From assembly GCF_910592395.1 (NCBI RefSeq), contig NC_088326.1:3167001-3231000 (forward strand): a DNA stretch of 64,000 bases. Direction: 5' to 3'. This stretch comes from Lineus longissimus (Eukaryota > Nemertea > Pilidiophora > Heteronemertea > Lineidae). The notes beneath the pieces were generated by a model. It did no database searches. It was given only the letters and a program-made list of their open reading frames with translations, and was not told where the DNA came from. Below are positions 62,362 through 64,000 of the stretch, piece after piece. How positions within the stretch are numbered: the first letter of the stretch is position 1; the number at the start of each line of letters is the position of its first letter. Position numbers and translations under genes: made by a program.

Positions 62362-64000
<1,639 letters not shown>

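Overview
The window is nuclear DNA of an invertebrate animal. It has small spliced exons with clean GT..AG (once GC..AG) junctions, AATAAA polyadenylation signals, LINE 3' ends, TTAA-flanked piggyBac-type elements and many foldback MITEs. The proteins are bilaterian. A big-brain-type aquaporin beside an RDM1 gene, together with frequent acatgta motifs, fits a lophotrochozoan best, but I cannot fix the phylum and treat that as inference.

Left part (about 1-33,000) is gene-poor and repeat-rich. Three exons of a big-brain-like aquaporin lie on the minus strand (17,098 down to 1,043; the last exon is off the left edge), with a 15.1-kb first intron. That intron holds a single-exon ORF for an acylated-looking 226-residue protein with three perfect CRE palindromes upstream. 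Further right are a short secreted peptide precursor (24,405-24,611), a LINE 3' fragment, two copies of a 336/337-bp TTAA MITE, and a piggyBac relic that still encodes its C-terminal zinc finger.

Right part (33,261-64,000) is a compact housekeeping cluster that I rebuilt exon by exon: RDM1 (minus), VCPKMT/METTL21D (plus), MORN2 (minus), DLAT (plus), PRPF6 (minus, 18 exons) and a 14-3-3 gene (minus, 5' end off the right edge). RDM1/VCPKMT and MORN2/DLAT are head-to-head pairs 260 and 571 bp apart between start codons; VCPKMT/MORN2 and DLAT/PRPF6 are tail-to-tail. Every rebuilt CDS keeps frame across all junctions (280, 216, 150, 514 and 925 residues for the five complete genes). The functions are unrelated (DNA repair, VCP methylation, MORN scaffold, pyruvate dehydrogenase core, spliceosome, phosphoserine binding), so this is a cluster of shared promoters rather than a pathway.

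The most unusual items are the two-histidine pore filter predicted for the aquaporin, the nested acyl-protein gene with its CRE array, the secreted peptide, the GC..AG intron in RDM1, the TTAA element families, and several long perfect or near-perfect foldbacks and minisatellites. I did not find a convincing new multi-gene system.
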